From: Candidatus Aminicenantes bacterium UBA876
Lineage (GTDB): Bacteria; Acidobacteriota; Aminicenantia; UBA2199
DNA: 24,043 nt
Assembly (NCBI GenBank): GCA_002294665.1
Contig: DBFQ01000085.1
Coordinates: 9,809-33,851 of the forward strand
Direction of reading: 5' to 3'
In this document: piece after piece, positions 14,105-22,495 of the stretch
Layout of the letters: every line of letters starts with the position of its first letter
How positions within the stretch are numbered: the first letter of the stretch is position 1
Translations under genes and position numbers: made by a program
Notes under the pieces: model-generated
What the model was told of the DNA's origin: nothing
Seen by the model: only the letters and a program-made list of their open reading frames with translations
The model's database searches: none

Positions 14105-16057
14105 TCAACTTGAAGCCGGCTCGAGAAGACGGCCGATCAGGCGGGTGATGTCCGTAATGCCATAGGGTTTTGTGACCAGGTGCACGCCCTGCATTTGCGC
14201 GTCCTGACCGCCTGCATGATCGGGAGATAATCCCGAAGTGGCGATGATCGGCAAACCGGGGCGGCTTTCCCGGACGATTCTGATCAGCCGTTCACCACCG
14301 ATTCCGGGCATCAGGGCATCGGTAATCATCAGCTGGGGAAAGAAAGCAGGATCAGACAGCAGGTCAATGGCCGCCTCTCCGTCCGACGTGTCCAGCACAC
14401 GATACCCCGCCTGTTCCAGTGCGTCACGGGTAAACCCCCTGACATCTTCATCTTTTTCAACCAGCAGGATGAGTTTCCCGCCCGTGTCCTGATCCGGGTG
14501 GATGCCGGCCGAAGCCGCCATCGCGTGGCCCCGCTCAACCGGCCAGAATACGTGGAAAACGCTGCCGTGGCCCGGTTCACTCGACACGCGGATATCCGCC
14601 TTGTTCTGGCGGATAATCCCGAACACCGAAGCGAGTCCCAATCCGGTTCCCTGCCCGGTTTCCTTGGTGGTGAAAAACGGCTCAAAAATACGCGACAGCG
14701 TGGATTTGTCCATACCGACGCCGGAATCCTCGACGCTCCACACCACCGCGGGGGCCGTGGGCCCGGTCATGAACTCATCGTTCGCTTCTTCCAGCATCAC
14801 GCCCGGCCCCGTGGTGATGCGGATCCGGCGGGAACCCGCAAGATCGGCTTTCTCGCGGATGGCATCCCTGGCATTCACAACCAGGTTGATCAGAATCTGT
14901 TCAATCTGGTTGGGATCCGCGACGATGTGCGGCAGGGGATCCTTCAATACCAGCTCTACTGCGATATCTTCCCCGATCAGACTGGAAATCATCCCCATCG
15001 ATTCGCGGATTACCCGGTTCAGGTCCATGGATTCGGGTTGAACCATCTGTTTGCGACTGAATGCCAGCAACTGATTGGTCAACTTCTGCGCGCGCTCACC
15101 GGCCCGGTGGATCTGCTTGACGCGTTGTTTCAATACCGGATCCAATCCCGCCTCGGAAAGGATCATATCGCTGTAACCCGAAATCACCGTCAAAAGGTTG
15201 TTGAAATCATGGGCCACGCCGCCGGCCAATTGCCCCACGACCTCGATCTTCTGTGCCTGCCGGATGCGTTCATCCAGTTCACGCCGGGCAGTCACGTCCA
15301 GCAGTGATGCCACCGATTCGTCCTTGCCGGGGATCACGTCCACAGTCAGGAGAATATGGTGAATGCGTCCGCTGCGATCGCGAAAATCAAACTCGTATTG
15401 TCTCGGAGCGGAGTCTCGCAACTGGCGGCGTTTACGGTGATACTCCCGCATGCGATCCAGCCATCCCGGTTCCACAAATTCAGCCCAGCTCATTCGCCCT
15501 TCGATCTCTTCGCGTGAATACCCACTCAAGTCCACAAATTTCTGGTTTGCGAGCGATATGGTTGTGTCCGCCTCGATGATTACCGTTGCCGATCCTGTAT
15601 TTTCGAATATGGCGCGGTAGCGGCGCTCGCTCTCCCGCAACTCCCTTTCCGCCCGACGTTTCTGCTCCCGCTCCGTCCTCACTTTCAATGCCTGGTTCAC
15701 CGCCGCGGGGAGGCGGTACAAACGCTGTTTGACCACGTAATCCCACGCCCCGGATTTTATGGTTTCGGCAGCGGTTTCCTCATCCATGGTTCCGGTGACA
15801 ATGATAAACGGGATGTCCCGTCCCGAGTCTGTCATATCCGCCAGCGCGGTCAGGCCGTCATATCCGGGCAAACGGTAGTCACTTAACACCAGGTCGGGAC
15901 GAAACACGGTCAATTTGTGTAAAAAAGATTCCCGATCCGACACCCGGTCCAGAACGAATCGATCAGCCAATTCCTTTTGCAATTCAGCTTCAATCAATTC
16001 CGCATCCAGATTGGAATCTTCCAGTAATAATATCCGCAATTGATTCATTTCGGCCAT
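14105..16057 (-). CDS. Hybrid histidine kinase, REC-PAS-HisKA-HATPase-REC
   Basis: 650 residues, soluble, no membrane segment. Order: receiver domain 7-125 with phosphoacceptor Asp60 (VLSDYRLPG) and Lys110; a PAS sensor 143-258; a dimerisation and phosphoacceptor region with His283 in [13 protein letters not shown]; an ATPase domain with the N-box [11 protein letters not shown]1 VEDSGVGM and G2 [12 protein letters not shown]; and a second receiver from about 530 with Asp580 (ITDALMPG). It starts at ATG 16057, inside the last codons of the lone receiver gene (13-base overlap) with GGAG upstream; an ATG at 16048 with an ATGA overlap is an alternative. It is the third gene of a signalling operon. 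It should take input from another kinase through its first receiver. No DNA-binding output is present in the protein or the operon. Confidence 0.95.
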   Translation of the reverse strand: MAEMNQLRILLLEDSNLDAELIEAELQKELADRFVLDRVSDRESFLHKLTVFRPDLVLSDYRLPGYDGLTALADMTDSGRDIPFIIVTGTMDEETAAETIKSGAWDYVVKQRLYRLPAAVNQALKVRTEREQKRRAERELRESERRYRAIFENTGSATVIIEADTTISLANQKFVDLSGYSREEIEGRMSWAEFVEPGWLDRMREYHRKRRQLRDSAPRQYEFDFRDRSGRIHHILLTVDVIPGKDESVASLLDVTARRELDERIRQAQKIEVVGQLAGGVAHDFNNLLTVISGYSDMILSEAGLDPVLKQRVKQIHRAGERAQKLTNQLLAFSRKQMVQPESMDLNRVIRESMGMISSLIGEDIAVELVLKDPLPHIVADPNQIEQILINLVVNARDAIREKADLAGSRRIRITTGPGVMLEEANDEFMTGPTAPAVVWSVEDSGVGMDKSTLSRIFEPFFTTKETGQGTGLGLASVFGIIRQNKADIRVSSEPGHGSVFHVFWPVERGHAMAASAGIHPDQDTGGKLILLVEKDEDVRGFTRDALEQAGYRVLDTSDGEAAIDLLSDPAFFPQLMITDALMPGIGGERLIRIVRESRPGLPIIATSGLSPDHAGGQDAQMQGVHLVTKPYGITDITRLIGRLLEPASS

Positions 16058-16488
16058 TCAGGCTCCATCCTGCGGTTCAGTAATGCCCAGAAAATCCCGA
16101 TGTTCTTGACCGCCGCCACGAACTCGCTGAACCCGACCGGCTTCACCACGTAGGCATTGGCACCCAGGCCATAGCTTTCAATGATATCGCTTTCCATGGA
16201 TGATGAAGTCAGCATGACCACCGGCAGCGTTTTCAGCCGCCGGTCACTGCGAATGTGCCGGAGGACCTCGATCCCGTCCATGCGCGGCATTTTGATATCC
16301 AGCAGGACCACCGCCGGGATTCCCGCTGCGGCCGACGGGCCTTTGCCGCAGAGATATTCCAGCGCTTCAACGCCGTCCCTTACCACATCCACCCGGTTTA
16401 CCAGGTTGCTTTCCGCCAGCGCGGTCAATGTCAGCTCCACGTCGTCACGATTGTCTTCCACCAGCAGGATGTGAGGCAAGTCGCTCAT
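16045..16488 (-). CDS. Single-domain response regulator (Rcp1/CheY-like)
   Basis: 147 residues that are only a receiver domain. The acidic pocket is ED at 11-12, the phosphoacceptor is Asp64 in VVLLDIKMPRMDG, the switch Ser/Thr lies in VVMLTSSSME and the conserved lysine in YVVKPVGFSEF. Length and the pattern NRDDVELTLTAL match the Rcp1 type usually paired with PAS or phytochrome-like kinases. Its start codon overlaps the stop of the upstream kinase as ATGA (16485-16488), so the two are translationally coupled. No output domain follows, so it should act by protein contact or as a phosphate shuttle between the two kinases of the operon. Confidence 0.96.
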   Translation of the reverse strand: MSDLPHILLVEDNRDDVELTLTALAESNLVNRVDVVRDGVEALEYLCGKGPSAAAGIPAVVLLDIKMPRMDGIEVLRHIRSDRRLKTLPVVMLTSSSMESDIIESYGLGANAYVVKPVGFSEFVAAVKNIGIFWALLNRRMEPEWPK

Positions 16489-18527
16489 GTCGGGGTCTCG
16501 TTGAGGGGCAGGATTACAGTAAAGACCGCTCCTTTCCCGATATTTCCGGTTGCGGTGATGCGTCCGCCATGCCGCTCCACTATCCGTTTGACATTGGCCA
16601 GCCCGATCCCGGTACCGCTGAATTGGCCATCGTCATGCAGACGTTGAAATACGTCAAACAACTTGTGCGCGTAGTTCGGATCAAAACCGATGCCGTTATC
16701 CTTGATGCGGATACAGGCATGACCGTCCTGATTCGAACGCGACACCTCGATCAGGGGCGACTCTTCCAGGCTGGAAAACTTGAACGCGTTTCCCAGCAGG
16801 TTTTCAAACATGGTATGCAGCAGTTGGGGATCACCGCATACGGACCCCAAAGAATCGATGCGCCATTCCACCTCGGGTTTTCCCGGCTCCGGCCTGAGTG
16901 CCGCGCACACCTCCGCCACCAGTTCGTCGAGGTCGACCGCGATGCAGTGAAGCGTGCTTCTCCCGATTCGCGAGAACTCCAGTAAATCATTGATCATGTG
17001 ATGCATGCGTGAAGAAGCCTGGACGATGCGTTCAATGTAATGGGTTTCCAGTGCGCCCAGATCTTTCAACCGGGATTGCAGCAGGCGCACAAAACCCTCG
17101 ATATGCCTCAGCGGCGCGCGCAGGTCATGAGAGATCGAGTAGGAAAATGATTCCAGATCGCGATTGGCCGTCTCCAACTGGGAAGTACGCTCGCGGACCC
17201 TTGCTTCCAGTTCCCGGTTCCACTCTTCCATCTCTTGCTTTTTTCGCTGCCGTTCGGTGATGTCTCGCACCAGCGATAAAACGTATTCTTTGCCGTGAAG
17301 ACGAAAAACACTGGATGAAATCTCCACCGGGAAACGTTTTCCCGCGCGCGTGATGTGTTCCGCTTCAAAAACCACCTGTTTTTCACTGCGCAGTTTGTCC
17401 CGTCCTTCAATCCCGCCGCGGATCTGAATGTCCCGGGGCGCGCTGATGTCCCCCGCGGTCAACTTCCTGAATTCATCGCGACTGTATCCATAGCGTTCAC
17501 ACGCGACATCGTTGACTTCCGTAAACCGGGCGAATCCCTCCTGTTCCAGGGGGTGAACGAATATGGCTTCATTGATGCTCGTGAACAACCGGCGGTATTT
17601 CTCTTCACTCTCCGTTAATGCCAGGCGCGCCTTTTCCAGTTGGGTCACGTCCCGGGCGATCGACAGCAGGCAGGGTTCCTTTTCCAGCATCAACGGTTCA
17701 CAGGAAAGCGAAATGCAGACCCGTTCGCCCTTGCGGGTAATGAAACGCACGCTGAAATCCTTTACGCCCCCTTCCCTGCGCAGCCGGGCCAGCAGATCCT
17801 TGTATTCACGCGGGTCTTCCCATATCTTCTCAACCAGGTTCCTGTTGCCGATCACTTCATCCCGCGTATAACCGGAAATGCGCAGGAAAGAGTCGTTCAC
17901 ATCGATGTAACGCCCATCGACCATTGAGCTGATCATCAAGGCGTCCGGGCTGGAGCGGAAGGCCGAGGCGAACTTGAATTCCGACTGCCGCAACGCCGCC
18001 TCGGTTTCCTTCGCGCCGGTGACATCAATCGCCGTGACCGTGACGCGGGAGTAATCATCCTCATGACCCGGGGCAACCATCCATTGCAGCATATAATGCC
18101 GGCGACGACCGTCTCCGGCGGTTGTTACGGAATTTCCGGAATAGCGGGTTTCGCGCTTGAGCATCGCCATGATCTGCTGCTGAAACACAGGGTAAGTCTC
18201 CGGGCTGAAGACCGCCTCCAGGTTTGGCGGATCGGGATCATCCGGTATCCCCGCGCTCACCCGCGCCGCTCGATTGAGTCGCAGCACCTTCACCATGCGC
18301 GCCAGGCGTGTCAGTTCCTCTGGATGTTGCCGGAAATACGATGGGAAATCCGTAACCCCTTCCGCCTGCAGTTTATCCAGTCTCTTTTTGACGCGCGAGT
18401 AATCTTCCTCCCAGATCGGGATCGGCGCTTCCGCAAAAAGACTTTGCAAGCTGGCCTGATCATTCGCTCTGGATGGGCTCTTGGAAAGCCTTTCGGGCGA
18501 TTCGGCTTCGGGATCTTCTGGCATCAC
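16485..18527 (-). CDS. PAS-domain sensor histidine kinase
   Basis: 680 residues, soluble, no membrane segment. Three PAS-type domains come first: about 26-175 (LFAEAPIPIWEEDYSRVKKR, a common first-PAS type), 180-300 (SEFKFASAFRSSPDALMISS) and 305-430 (SEEKYRRLFTSINEAIFVHP). A coiled coil at about 430-460 (MEEWNRELEARVRERTSQLE) leads to the HisKA region with His467 in SYSISHDLRAPL. The ATPase domain follows with the N-box ENLLGNAFKFSS, G1 KDNGIGFDP and G2 GTGIGLANVKR. The kinase region is of the Cph1-like type that partners Rcp1-like receivers, which matches the next gene. The start may be GTG 18527, seven bases after GGAG, or the ATG one codon later. Ligands of the PAS domains are not visible. 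Confidence 0.95.
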   Translation of the reverse strand: MMPEDPEAESPERLSKSPSRANDQASLQSLFAEAPIPIWEEDYSRVKKRLDKLQAEGVTDFPSYFRQHPEELTRLARMVKVLRLNRAARVSAGIPDDPDPPNLEAVFSPETYPVFQQQIMAMLKRETRYSGNSVTTAGDGRRRHYMLQWMVAPGHEDDYSRVTVTAIDVTGAKETEAALRQSEFKFASAFRSSPDALMISSMVDGRYIDVNDSFLRISGYTRDEVIGNRNLVEKIWEDPREYKDLLARLRREGGVKDFSVRFITRKGERVCISLSCEPLMLEKEPCLLSIARDVTQLEKARLALTESEEKYRRLFTSINEAIFVHPLEQEGFARFTEVNDVACERYGYSRDEFRKLTAGDISAPRDIQIRGGIEGRDKLRSEKQVVFEAEHITRAGKRFPVEISSSVFRLHGKEYVLSLVRDITERQRKKQEMEEWNRELEARVRERTSQLETANRDLESFSYSISHDLRAPLRHIEGFVRLLQSRLKDLGALETHYIERIVQASSRMHHMINDLLEFSRIGRSTLHCIAVDLDELVAEVCAALRPEPGKPEVEWRIDSLGSVCGDPQLLHTMFENLLGNAFKFSSLEESPLIEVSRSNQDGHACIRIKDNGIGFDPNYAHKLFDVFQRLHDDGQFSGTGIGLANVKRIVERHGGRITATGNIGKGAVFTVILPLNETPT

Positions 18528-18621
18528 GCTTCCGCTCCTCGGTATCGGCCTGAATCACGGTATCGCTGCGGCATCACGCCGGCGGAAAAAGCACTTCAAT
18601 CCATCCGGGCAGCAATACAAT

Positions 18622-18651
18622 AGTATGGGTCACGGAATTATTCAAAGTCAA
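18622..18651 (-). promoter_or_regulatory. Possible promoter for the signalling operon
   Basis: On the minus strand TTGACT (18651-18646) and CATACT (18627-18622) are 18 bases apart, with a leader of about 90 bases to the kinase start. It lies in the divergent spacer 18528-18759 shared with the secreted Ig-like gene. The -35 box is good, the -10 box is weak. Confidence 0.35.
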
Positions 18652-18759
18652 TGAGATTTTTTTGCGCTGCACACCGCTCCTCCGGGAAAATTTTGCTTCA
18701 GAGTGAGATATTTTTGATTCACTTCGATATATCAATTAGGAAAAAGGAGGTAACCGACA

Positions 18760-19842
18760 ATGAAAACCAAATTGTTCGTTATCATGTTTATCATGTCGGG
18801 GCTGTTGCTGATGGGCCAGTCCATCACAATCACCAGCCCCAACGGCGGAGAAAGCTGGGAAAAGGCTTCCAGCCACGCCATTACATGGACAACTACAGGT
18901 ATCACGACGGGAACGATGCGCATCACGCTCTGGCAGGGGGAAGCCAGTCTGGGAGTGATCGCCACCGACCTGCCGGTTTCCCAGCACTCCTATCCCTGGA
19001 CGGTGGGCAACCTGAGCGGGGCACCGGCGGTTGGCCCGGGTTCGGGTTATACCATCAAAATCCGCCTCCAGGGCGAGACTCCTTCTGATACCAGCGACGG
19101 CACTTTCAGCATCACTCTCCCGCCTCCACCCATGAGCATTACCGTCGAAGAGCCCAATGGTGGTGAATCCTGGAAAGAAGGGTCAACAAAAACCATCACC
19201 TGGAAAGCTCCGGGAGTAATTGCAGGAACCTACCGGATCACCTTGTGGCAAGGCAGCGACAACAAGGGAGTCATCGCCGCGGGCCTGCCCTTCAGCCAGC
19301 ATTCATATGTATGGGAGGTGGGGGTCTTGGAAGGTGGTTCCGCTCCCGTTGATTCCGGCTACAAGGTCAAAATCAGGCTGGAAGGCGAGAGCCTTTCCGA
19401 TGAATCCAACGGCACATTCAGCATTGTCAAAGATTTTCCTCACATCAACCCCGGCTGGCTGGAGAAATTCAAGAAATATCGCCGGGAACCGATTCCCTGG
19501 TGGGATCCTCCCGGACCGGACCCCGTACCGGATTGGATCCGCTTCCGTGTGGACAAGTTGAAAGACATCCTGCAGGGGCCGACGAATCCGGTCGAGGTAG
19601 GCTTGCTCCGGGATGGGAAACTCCTGACCGTACTGGGTGAGTTCAAAGGCGACCAGTTCAATCCTGCCAGGGGCAATCGGGTTACCGGCAACGACCTGCA
19701 TGTCAAGCTGGGCGCCGGCAATCGCTCGCTGTTGCTCAAGGGCGGCGGGAACTACAGTCTGCAATTATCCGATGTTATGACCGGGAAAGTCATTACCACT
19801 GTGCCGGTCCAGCTGGAGCAGCAATTAAAGGGTATGCGCTGA
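18760..19842 (+). CDS. Secreted protein with two Kre9/KNH Ig-like repeats and a different tail
   Basis: 360 residues with a signal peptide (MKTKLFVIMFIMSGLLLMGQ). Two Ig-like repeats follow at about 21-120 and 125-225, each opening with a phrase such as ITITSPNGGESWEKA or ITVEEPNGGESWKEG, and continuing with AITWTTTGI, RITLWQG and GYTIKIRLQGE. From about residue 228 a tryptophan- and proline-rich linker (PIPWWDPPGPDPVPDW) leads to a C-terminal region rich in strands (LLRDGKLLTVLGEF, NDLHVKLGAGNRSLLLKGGG) that I do not recognise. It is a paralogue of the protein at 9193-10389 in the repeats but shares no tail. The ribosome binding site is very strong: AAAAAGGAGGTAA nine bases before ATG. A strong terminator follows within 20 bases, so it is a single-gene unit. 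Secreted; its function is unknown. Confidence 0.82.
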   Translation: MKTKLFVIMFIMSGLLLMGQSITITSPNGGESWEKASSHAITWTTTGITTGTMRITLWQGEASLGVIATDLPVSQHSYPWTVGNLSGAPAVGPGSGYTIKIRLQGETPSDTSDGTFSITLPPPPMSITVEEPNGGESWKEGSTKTITWKAPGVIAGTYRITLWQGSDNKGVIAAGLPFSQHSYVWEVGVLEGGSAPVDSGYKVKIRLEGESLSDESNGTFSIVKDFPHINPGWLEKFKKYRREPIPWWDPPGPDPVPDWIRFRVDKLKDILQGPTNPVEVGLLRDGKLLTVLGEFKGDQFNPARGNRVTGNDLHVKLGAGNRSLLLKGGGNYSLQLSDVMTGKVITTVPVQLEQQLKGMR

Positions 19843-19860
19843 AGCAAGCCGGGTCTGCAG

Positions 19861-19895
19861 AAAAAGGGCGCTCTGAGTGAGCGCCCTTTTTTTTT
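19861..19895 (+). terminator. Rho-independent terminator
   Basis: The stem GGGCGCTC (19866-19873) and GAGCGCCC (19879-19886) has eight perfect pairs around a TGAGT loop and is followed by nine T (19887-19895); AAAAA precedes the stem. It lies 18 bases after the stop of the secreted Ig-like protein. The A-run on the other side may let it act in both directions. Confidence 0.95.
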
Positions 19896-20014
19896 ACGAC
19901 AAACGCCTGTTCTCTGACGCAGAACCCCGCGGGCAAGGTTTCTTTCCCGGGAAACTTTCCGCGAAAGGCAAGTCAAACCGACCGCCTGAGCCCTTTTCCG
20001 CCCGGGTGAACGAA

Positions 20015-20043
20015 TTGACATTTTTCCGTTCACCCCCTAGAAT
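20015..20043 (+). promoter_or_regulatory. Sigma-70 promoter for the peptide transporter
   Basis: TTGACA (20015-20020), exact consensus, and TAGAAT (20038-20043), five of six, are separated by exactly 17 bases. The predicted start near 20050 gives a 60-base leader to ATG 20110. No operator-like dyad or riboswitch was seen in the leader. The 119 bases between the terminator and this promoter hold nothing else I recognise. Confidence 0.75.
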
Positions 20044-20109
20044 GGGACAATCAACCGGCGTGCGACCAACGCGGTAACCGCGGTCAAACCCGAATCACAA
20101 GGAGGCTTC

Positions 20110-21924
20110 ATGCTCAAGGGACACCCGAAAGGATTGGTTGTGGCGTTCTTCGCCAACATGGGGGAGCGCTTCGGCTTCTATACCATGATGGCGATTCTGG
20201 TGCTATTCCTTCAAGCCAAGTACAACCTCAGCGCCGAAGCGGCCAGCGGTTATTACAGTTGGTTCTACTATGCCATTTATGCCCTGGCATTACTGGGCGG
20301 CATCCTGGCCGACAGTACGAAAAAATACAAGTTGGTGATCCTGTTCGGCATCGTGATCATGTTTTTCGGATACGGCATTCTGGCCGTCCCGGGTATGCCG
20401 TTGACCATTACCCTGATCGGCCTGTTCGTTATCGCTTTCGGGAACGGATTGTTCAAAGGCAATCTCCAGGCCGTAGTCGGCCAGTTGTACGATGATCCCA
20501 AGTACTCGAAGGTCCGGGACACGGCGTTCATGATCTTCTACATGGGGATCAATGTCGGCGCTTTCTTTGCTCCCTTTGTGGCCACAGGCGTGCGCAACTG
20601 GTTTCTGAAAACCCAGGGATTTTTACATGACGCCAGCCTGCCGGGGATGTGCCACGCCTATCTCAATGACAAGATCACCGACAGCGCGGCCCTCACTCAC
20701 CTGGAGACCCTGGCATCCAGCGTATCCGGAGCCGTTGTTTCCGGAGCGGACCAGCTCCGTGAATTCGCCACCGCCTACATCAACGCCTTCTCCAAGGGCT
20801 ACAATTATGCCTTCGGCGTCGCGGCCGGCGCGATGATCATTTCATTGCTGGTTTACGTGATCTTCAACCGCCATCTTCCCGGGCAGGTGAAAAGTGATCC
20901 CAGGAAAACTGAACCGGCCCAGGCTGCGTCGCGTATCGCCAACCTGCCCAGCGTCACCGTGGCAATCGGCGCGATCGTCATCACCGCGGTGCTCTTTCAC
21001 TTCCTCTTGAACGATTTCAAGCTGGGTATGGCCATCGGGCTTTTCCTCGGCTTTGTGGCGTTTATCTTTACCACATCCACAAAACAGGAAAAACCACGGG
21101 TAATCGCCCTGCTGCTGGTCTTTGTGGTGGTGATATTCTTCTGGATGTGTTTTCACCAGAATGGGTTGACCTTGACGTTCTTCGCCCGTGACTTCACGCA
21201 GTTGACCGTTGGACCGATCAACAACATCTTTTTCAATGTCGAGTCCATGCTCACGTTGATCGCCGGACTGGCTGGACTTTACCTCTTGATCGCCAGAAAA
21301 AGCGCACTGCAGAAACTGATCGGCCTGGTAATGTTTAGCGGTTTCGGTGCCCTCACCTATCACTTTTACTCCGGATACAAAGCGGTAAATCCCATCGCCC
21401 CCGAGATTTTCCAATCCTTCAACCCCCTGTTCATTGTCGTGCTGACCTTTCCCGTCATGGGTGTTTTTGCCTGGTTGCGTAAGCGGGACAAGGAACCATC
21501 CACACCGAAAAAGATCGGTATCGGTATGATCATCGCCGCGGTTGCCTTTGTTGTCATGCTGGTCGGCTCGTTGAAGCTGGCGGCGCCAAAACTGATCGCC
21601 AGCCAGAACCTGACCGAATGGGACCGGGTATCGCCCCACTGGTTGATCAGCACGTACCTGATACTGACTATCGCCGAACTCTTCCTGAGCCCGATGGGAC
21701 TATCATTTGTATCAAAAGTTTCTCCGGTGCGTTTCCAGGGCTTGATGCAGGGAGGCTGGCTTCTGGCCACGGCGACCGGCAACAAGCTGCTCTTTGTGGG
21801 CGGATATTTCTGGGATAAAATCGAACTCTGGCAATTGTGGGCGATCTTCGTGGTCTGCAGCCTGGTATCGGCCGCATTCATCCTCAGCATCCGCAAAAAA
21901 CTGGATAGAGCCTCCGCGGTCTGA
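20110..21924 (+). CDS. POT-family proton-coupled peptide transporter
   Basis: 604 residues with about 12-14 membrane helices. It belongs to the proton-dependent oligopeptide transporter (PTR2/POT) family of the major facilitator superfamily and should take up di- or tripeptides. Marks: NMGERFGFYTMMAILVLFLQ in the first helix, NGLFKGNLQAVVGQLY in helix 4, and ELFLSPMGLSFVSKVSP near the C-terminus, which is close to the second POT signature. The first helix motif is normally E-x-x-E-R-F; here the first Glu is Asn, a variant I also associate with Bacteroidota relatives. An insert of about 80 residues between helices (VRNWFLKTQGFLHDAS to FSKGYNYAFG) is longer than in classical members. ATG 20110 follows AAGGAGG. 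It stands alone behind its own promoter. Confidence 0.92.
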   Translation: MLKGHPKGLVVAFFANMGERFGFYTMMAILVLFLQAKYNLSAEAASGYYSWFYYAIYALALLGGILADSTKKYKLVILFGIVIMFFGYGILAVPGMPLTITLIGLFVIAFGNGLFKGNLQAVVGQLYDDPKYSKVRDTAFMIFYMGINVGAFFAPFVATGVRNWFLKTQGFLHDASLPGMCHAYLNDKITDSAALTHLETLASSVSGAVVSGADQLREFATAYINAFSKGYNYAFGVAAGAMIISLLVYVIFNRHLPGQVKSDPRKTEPAQAASRIANLPSVTVAIGAIVITAVLFHFLLNDFKLGMAIGLFLGFVAFIFTTSTKQEKPRVIALLLVFVVVIFFWMCFHQNGLTLTFFARDFTQLTVGPINNIFFNVESMLTLIAGLAGLYLLIARKSALQKLIGLVMFSGFGALTYHFYSGYKAVNPIAPEIFQSFNPLFIVVLTFPVMGVFAWLRKRDKEPSTPKKIGIGMIIAAVAFVVMLVGSLKLAAPKLIASQNLTEWDRVSPHWLISTYLILTIAELFLSPMGLSFVSKVSPVRFQGLMQGGWLLATATGNKLLFVGGYFWDKIELWQLWAIFVVCSLVSAAFILSIRKKLDRASAV

Positions 21925-21947
21925 AGGCGGCAGTAAGCGGAGTCAAA

Positions 21948-22044
21948 GGGCCCGGTCCAGGGAATGGACCTGATGGAGGAGCGGACCGGGCCCTCATAAC
22001 CGGACGGGAGGTACGGTTCCGGAATCACGCCTCAGCAACCGTAC
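21948..22044 (+). other. Pair of strong stem-loops with possible alternative pairing
   Basis: Hairpin one: GGGCCCGGTCC (21948-21958) pairs perfectly with GGACCGGGCCC (21983-21993) around a 24-base loop. Inside it, GGTCCA (21954-21959) could instead pair with TGGACC (21965-21970). Hairpin two: GTACGGTT (22011-22018) pairs with AACCGTAC (22037-22044). GAGGAG in the first loop (21976-21981) is complementary to CTCCTC just after hairpin two (22050-22055), so a pseudoknot is possible. It begins 23 bases after the transporter stop. No T-run follows, so it is not a plain intrinsic terminator; a 3'-end structure, a regulatory RNA or a remnant of a mobile element are all possible. The strand is unknown in truth. 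Confidence 0.5.
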
Positions 22045-22118
22045 ATCCCCTCCTCATATCGGAAGCAACCGTCGGCAATCCATTTTCAGCAAGCCGGTTT
22101 CCAAGAATAGTACGCAGG

Positions 22119-22144
22119 AATGTCCCCTGAAGATGACATTTTTT
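22119..22144 (+). terminator. Weak terminator-like hairpin
   Basis: AATGTC (22119-22124) pairs with GACATT (22135-22140) around a ten-base loop and is followed by a T-run that ends in TTTT (22141-22144). It lies about 200 bases after the peptide transporter stop. The stem is short and AT-rich, so the effect may be small. Confidence 0.3.
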
Positions 22145-22293
22145 CTTTCAATTGGAATCATTCCAATCCAATCGTCAAGGGGAAACTGAGTCGAAAGCCG
22201 GAAGCTGAACGTAAAACACAAATCACCGGGTTTTTTTACGCATTATTCCGGCCTGTTTCCGGCCTCCCGCCTCTCGCTTCAACAAAGTTAAAA

Positions 22294-22335
22294 AGTTGGA
22301 GAGTTGGAGAGTTGGAGAGTTGGAGAGTTGGAGAG
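22294..22335. repeat. (AGTTGGAG)5 tandem array
   Basis: Five perfect copies of the eight-base unit AGTTGGAG (22294-22333) plus a partial sixth. Such an array is prone to slippage, so copy number should vary between strains. It lies in the convergent spacer and is not in a real reading frame. Confidence 0.92.
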
Positions 22336-22344
22336 GGAAGAAGA

Positions 22345-22418
22345 ATCAAATCCGAAATCCCAAATTCTAAATCCCAAACAAATTCAAATGATCTAAATTC
22401 AAAACAAATGACAAATGC
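22345..22418. repeat. Degenerate AAATCCCAAAT-type A-rich array
   Basis: The stretch is built of slightly different units of the type aaatccc / aaattc / aaacaaatg, for example GAAATCCCAAATTCTAAATC, then AACAAATTCAAATG and AAACAAATGACAAATG. The composition is much richer in A than the surrounding genes. Similar runs occur in spacers of other uncultured bacteria as far as I recall. It contains no gene. Confidence 0.65.
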
Positions 22419-22495
22419 TTTAAGCGAATCGAAGGAACCGTTTTTTTATTCCTTCTACCTTATTCTTTATTCAGAACCAGAAGGGCCAGGCGTCT

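Noticed and set aside
18660..18759. Promoter for the second Ig-like gene around GATATATC
   Set aside because: Several T/A-rich boxes exist, but no pair with acceptable match and 16-18 base spacing could be found.
9193..19842. Inversion of the block between the two Ig-like paralogues
   Set aside because: The genes are in opposite orientation, but by eye their DNA identity over the repeats is too low for efficient homologous recombination, and no recombinase site was seen.
20842..21639. 265-codon frame on the minus strand inside the peptide transporter
   Set aside because: Composition is extreme (rich in His, Gln, Asp, Gly), as expected from the reverse of membrane-helix codons; no domain and no binding site.
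21366..22028. 220-codon frame on the minus strand over the transporter end and the stem-loop region
   Set aside because: Mostly a shadow of the transporter; its first codons cross the inverted repeats and match nothing I know.
22000..22060. Resemblance of GTACGGTT/AACCGTAC to group II intron domain V
   Set aside because: The catalytic AGC triad and the usual 34-base shape were not found, and no reverse transcriptase or maturase gene is near. A model search could reopen it.
22294..22418. Possible CRISPR array
   Set aside because: Units are 7-14 bases, contiguous or degenerate, without spacers of constant length, and no cas gene is present.
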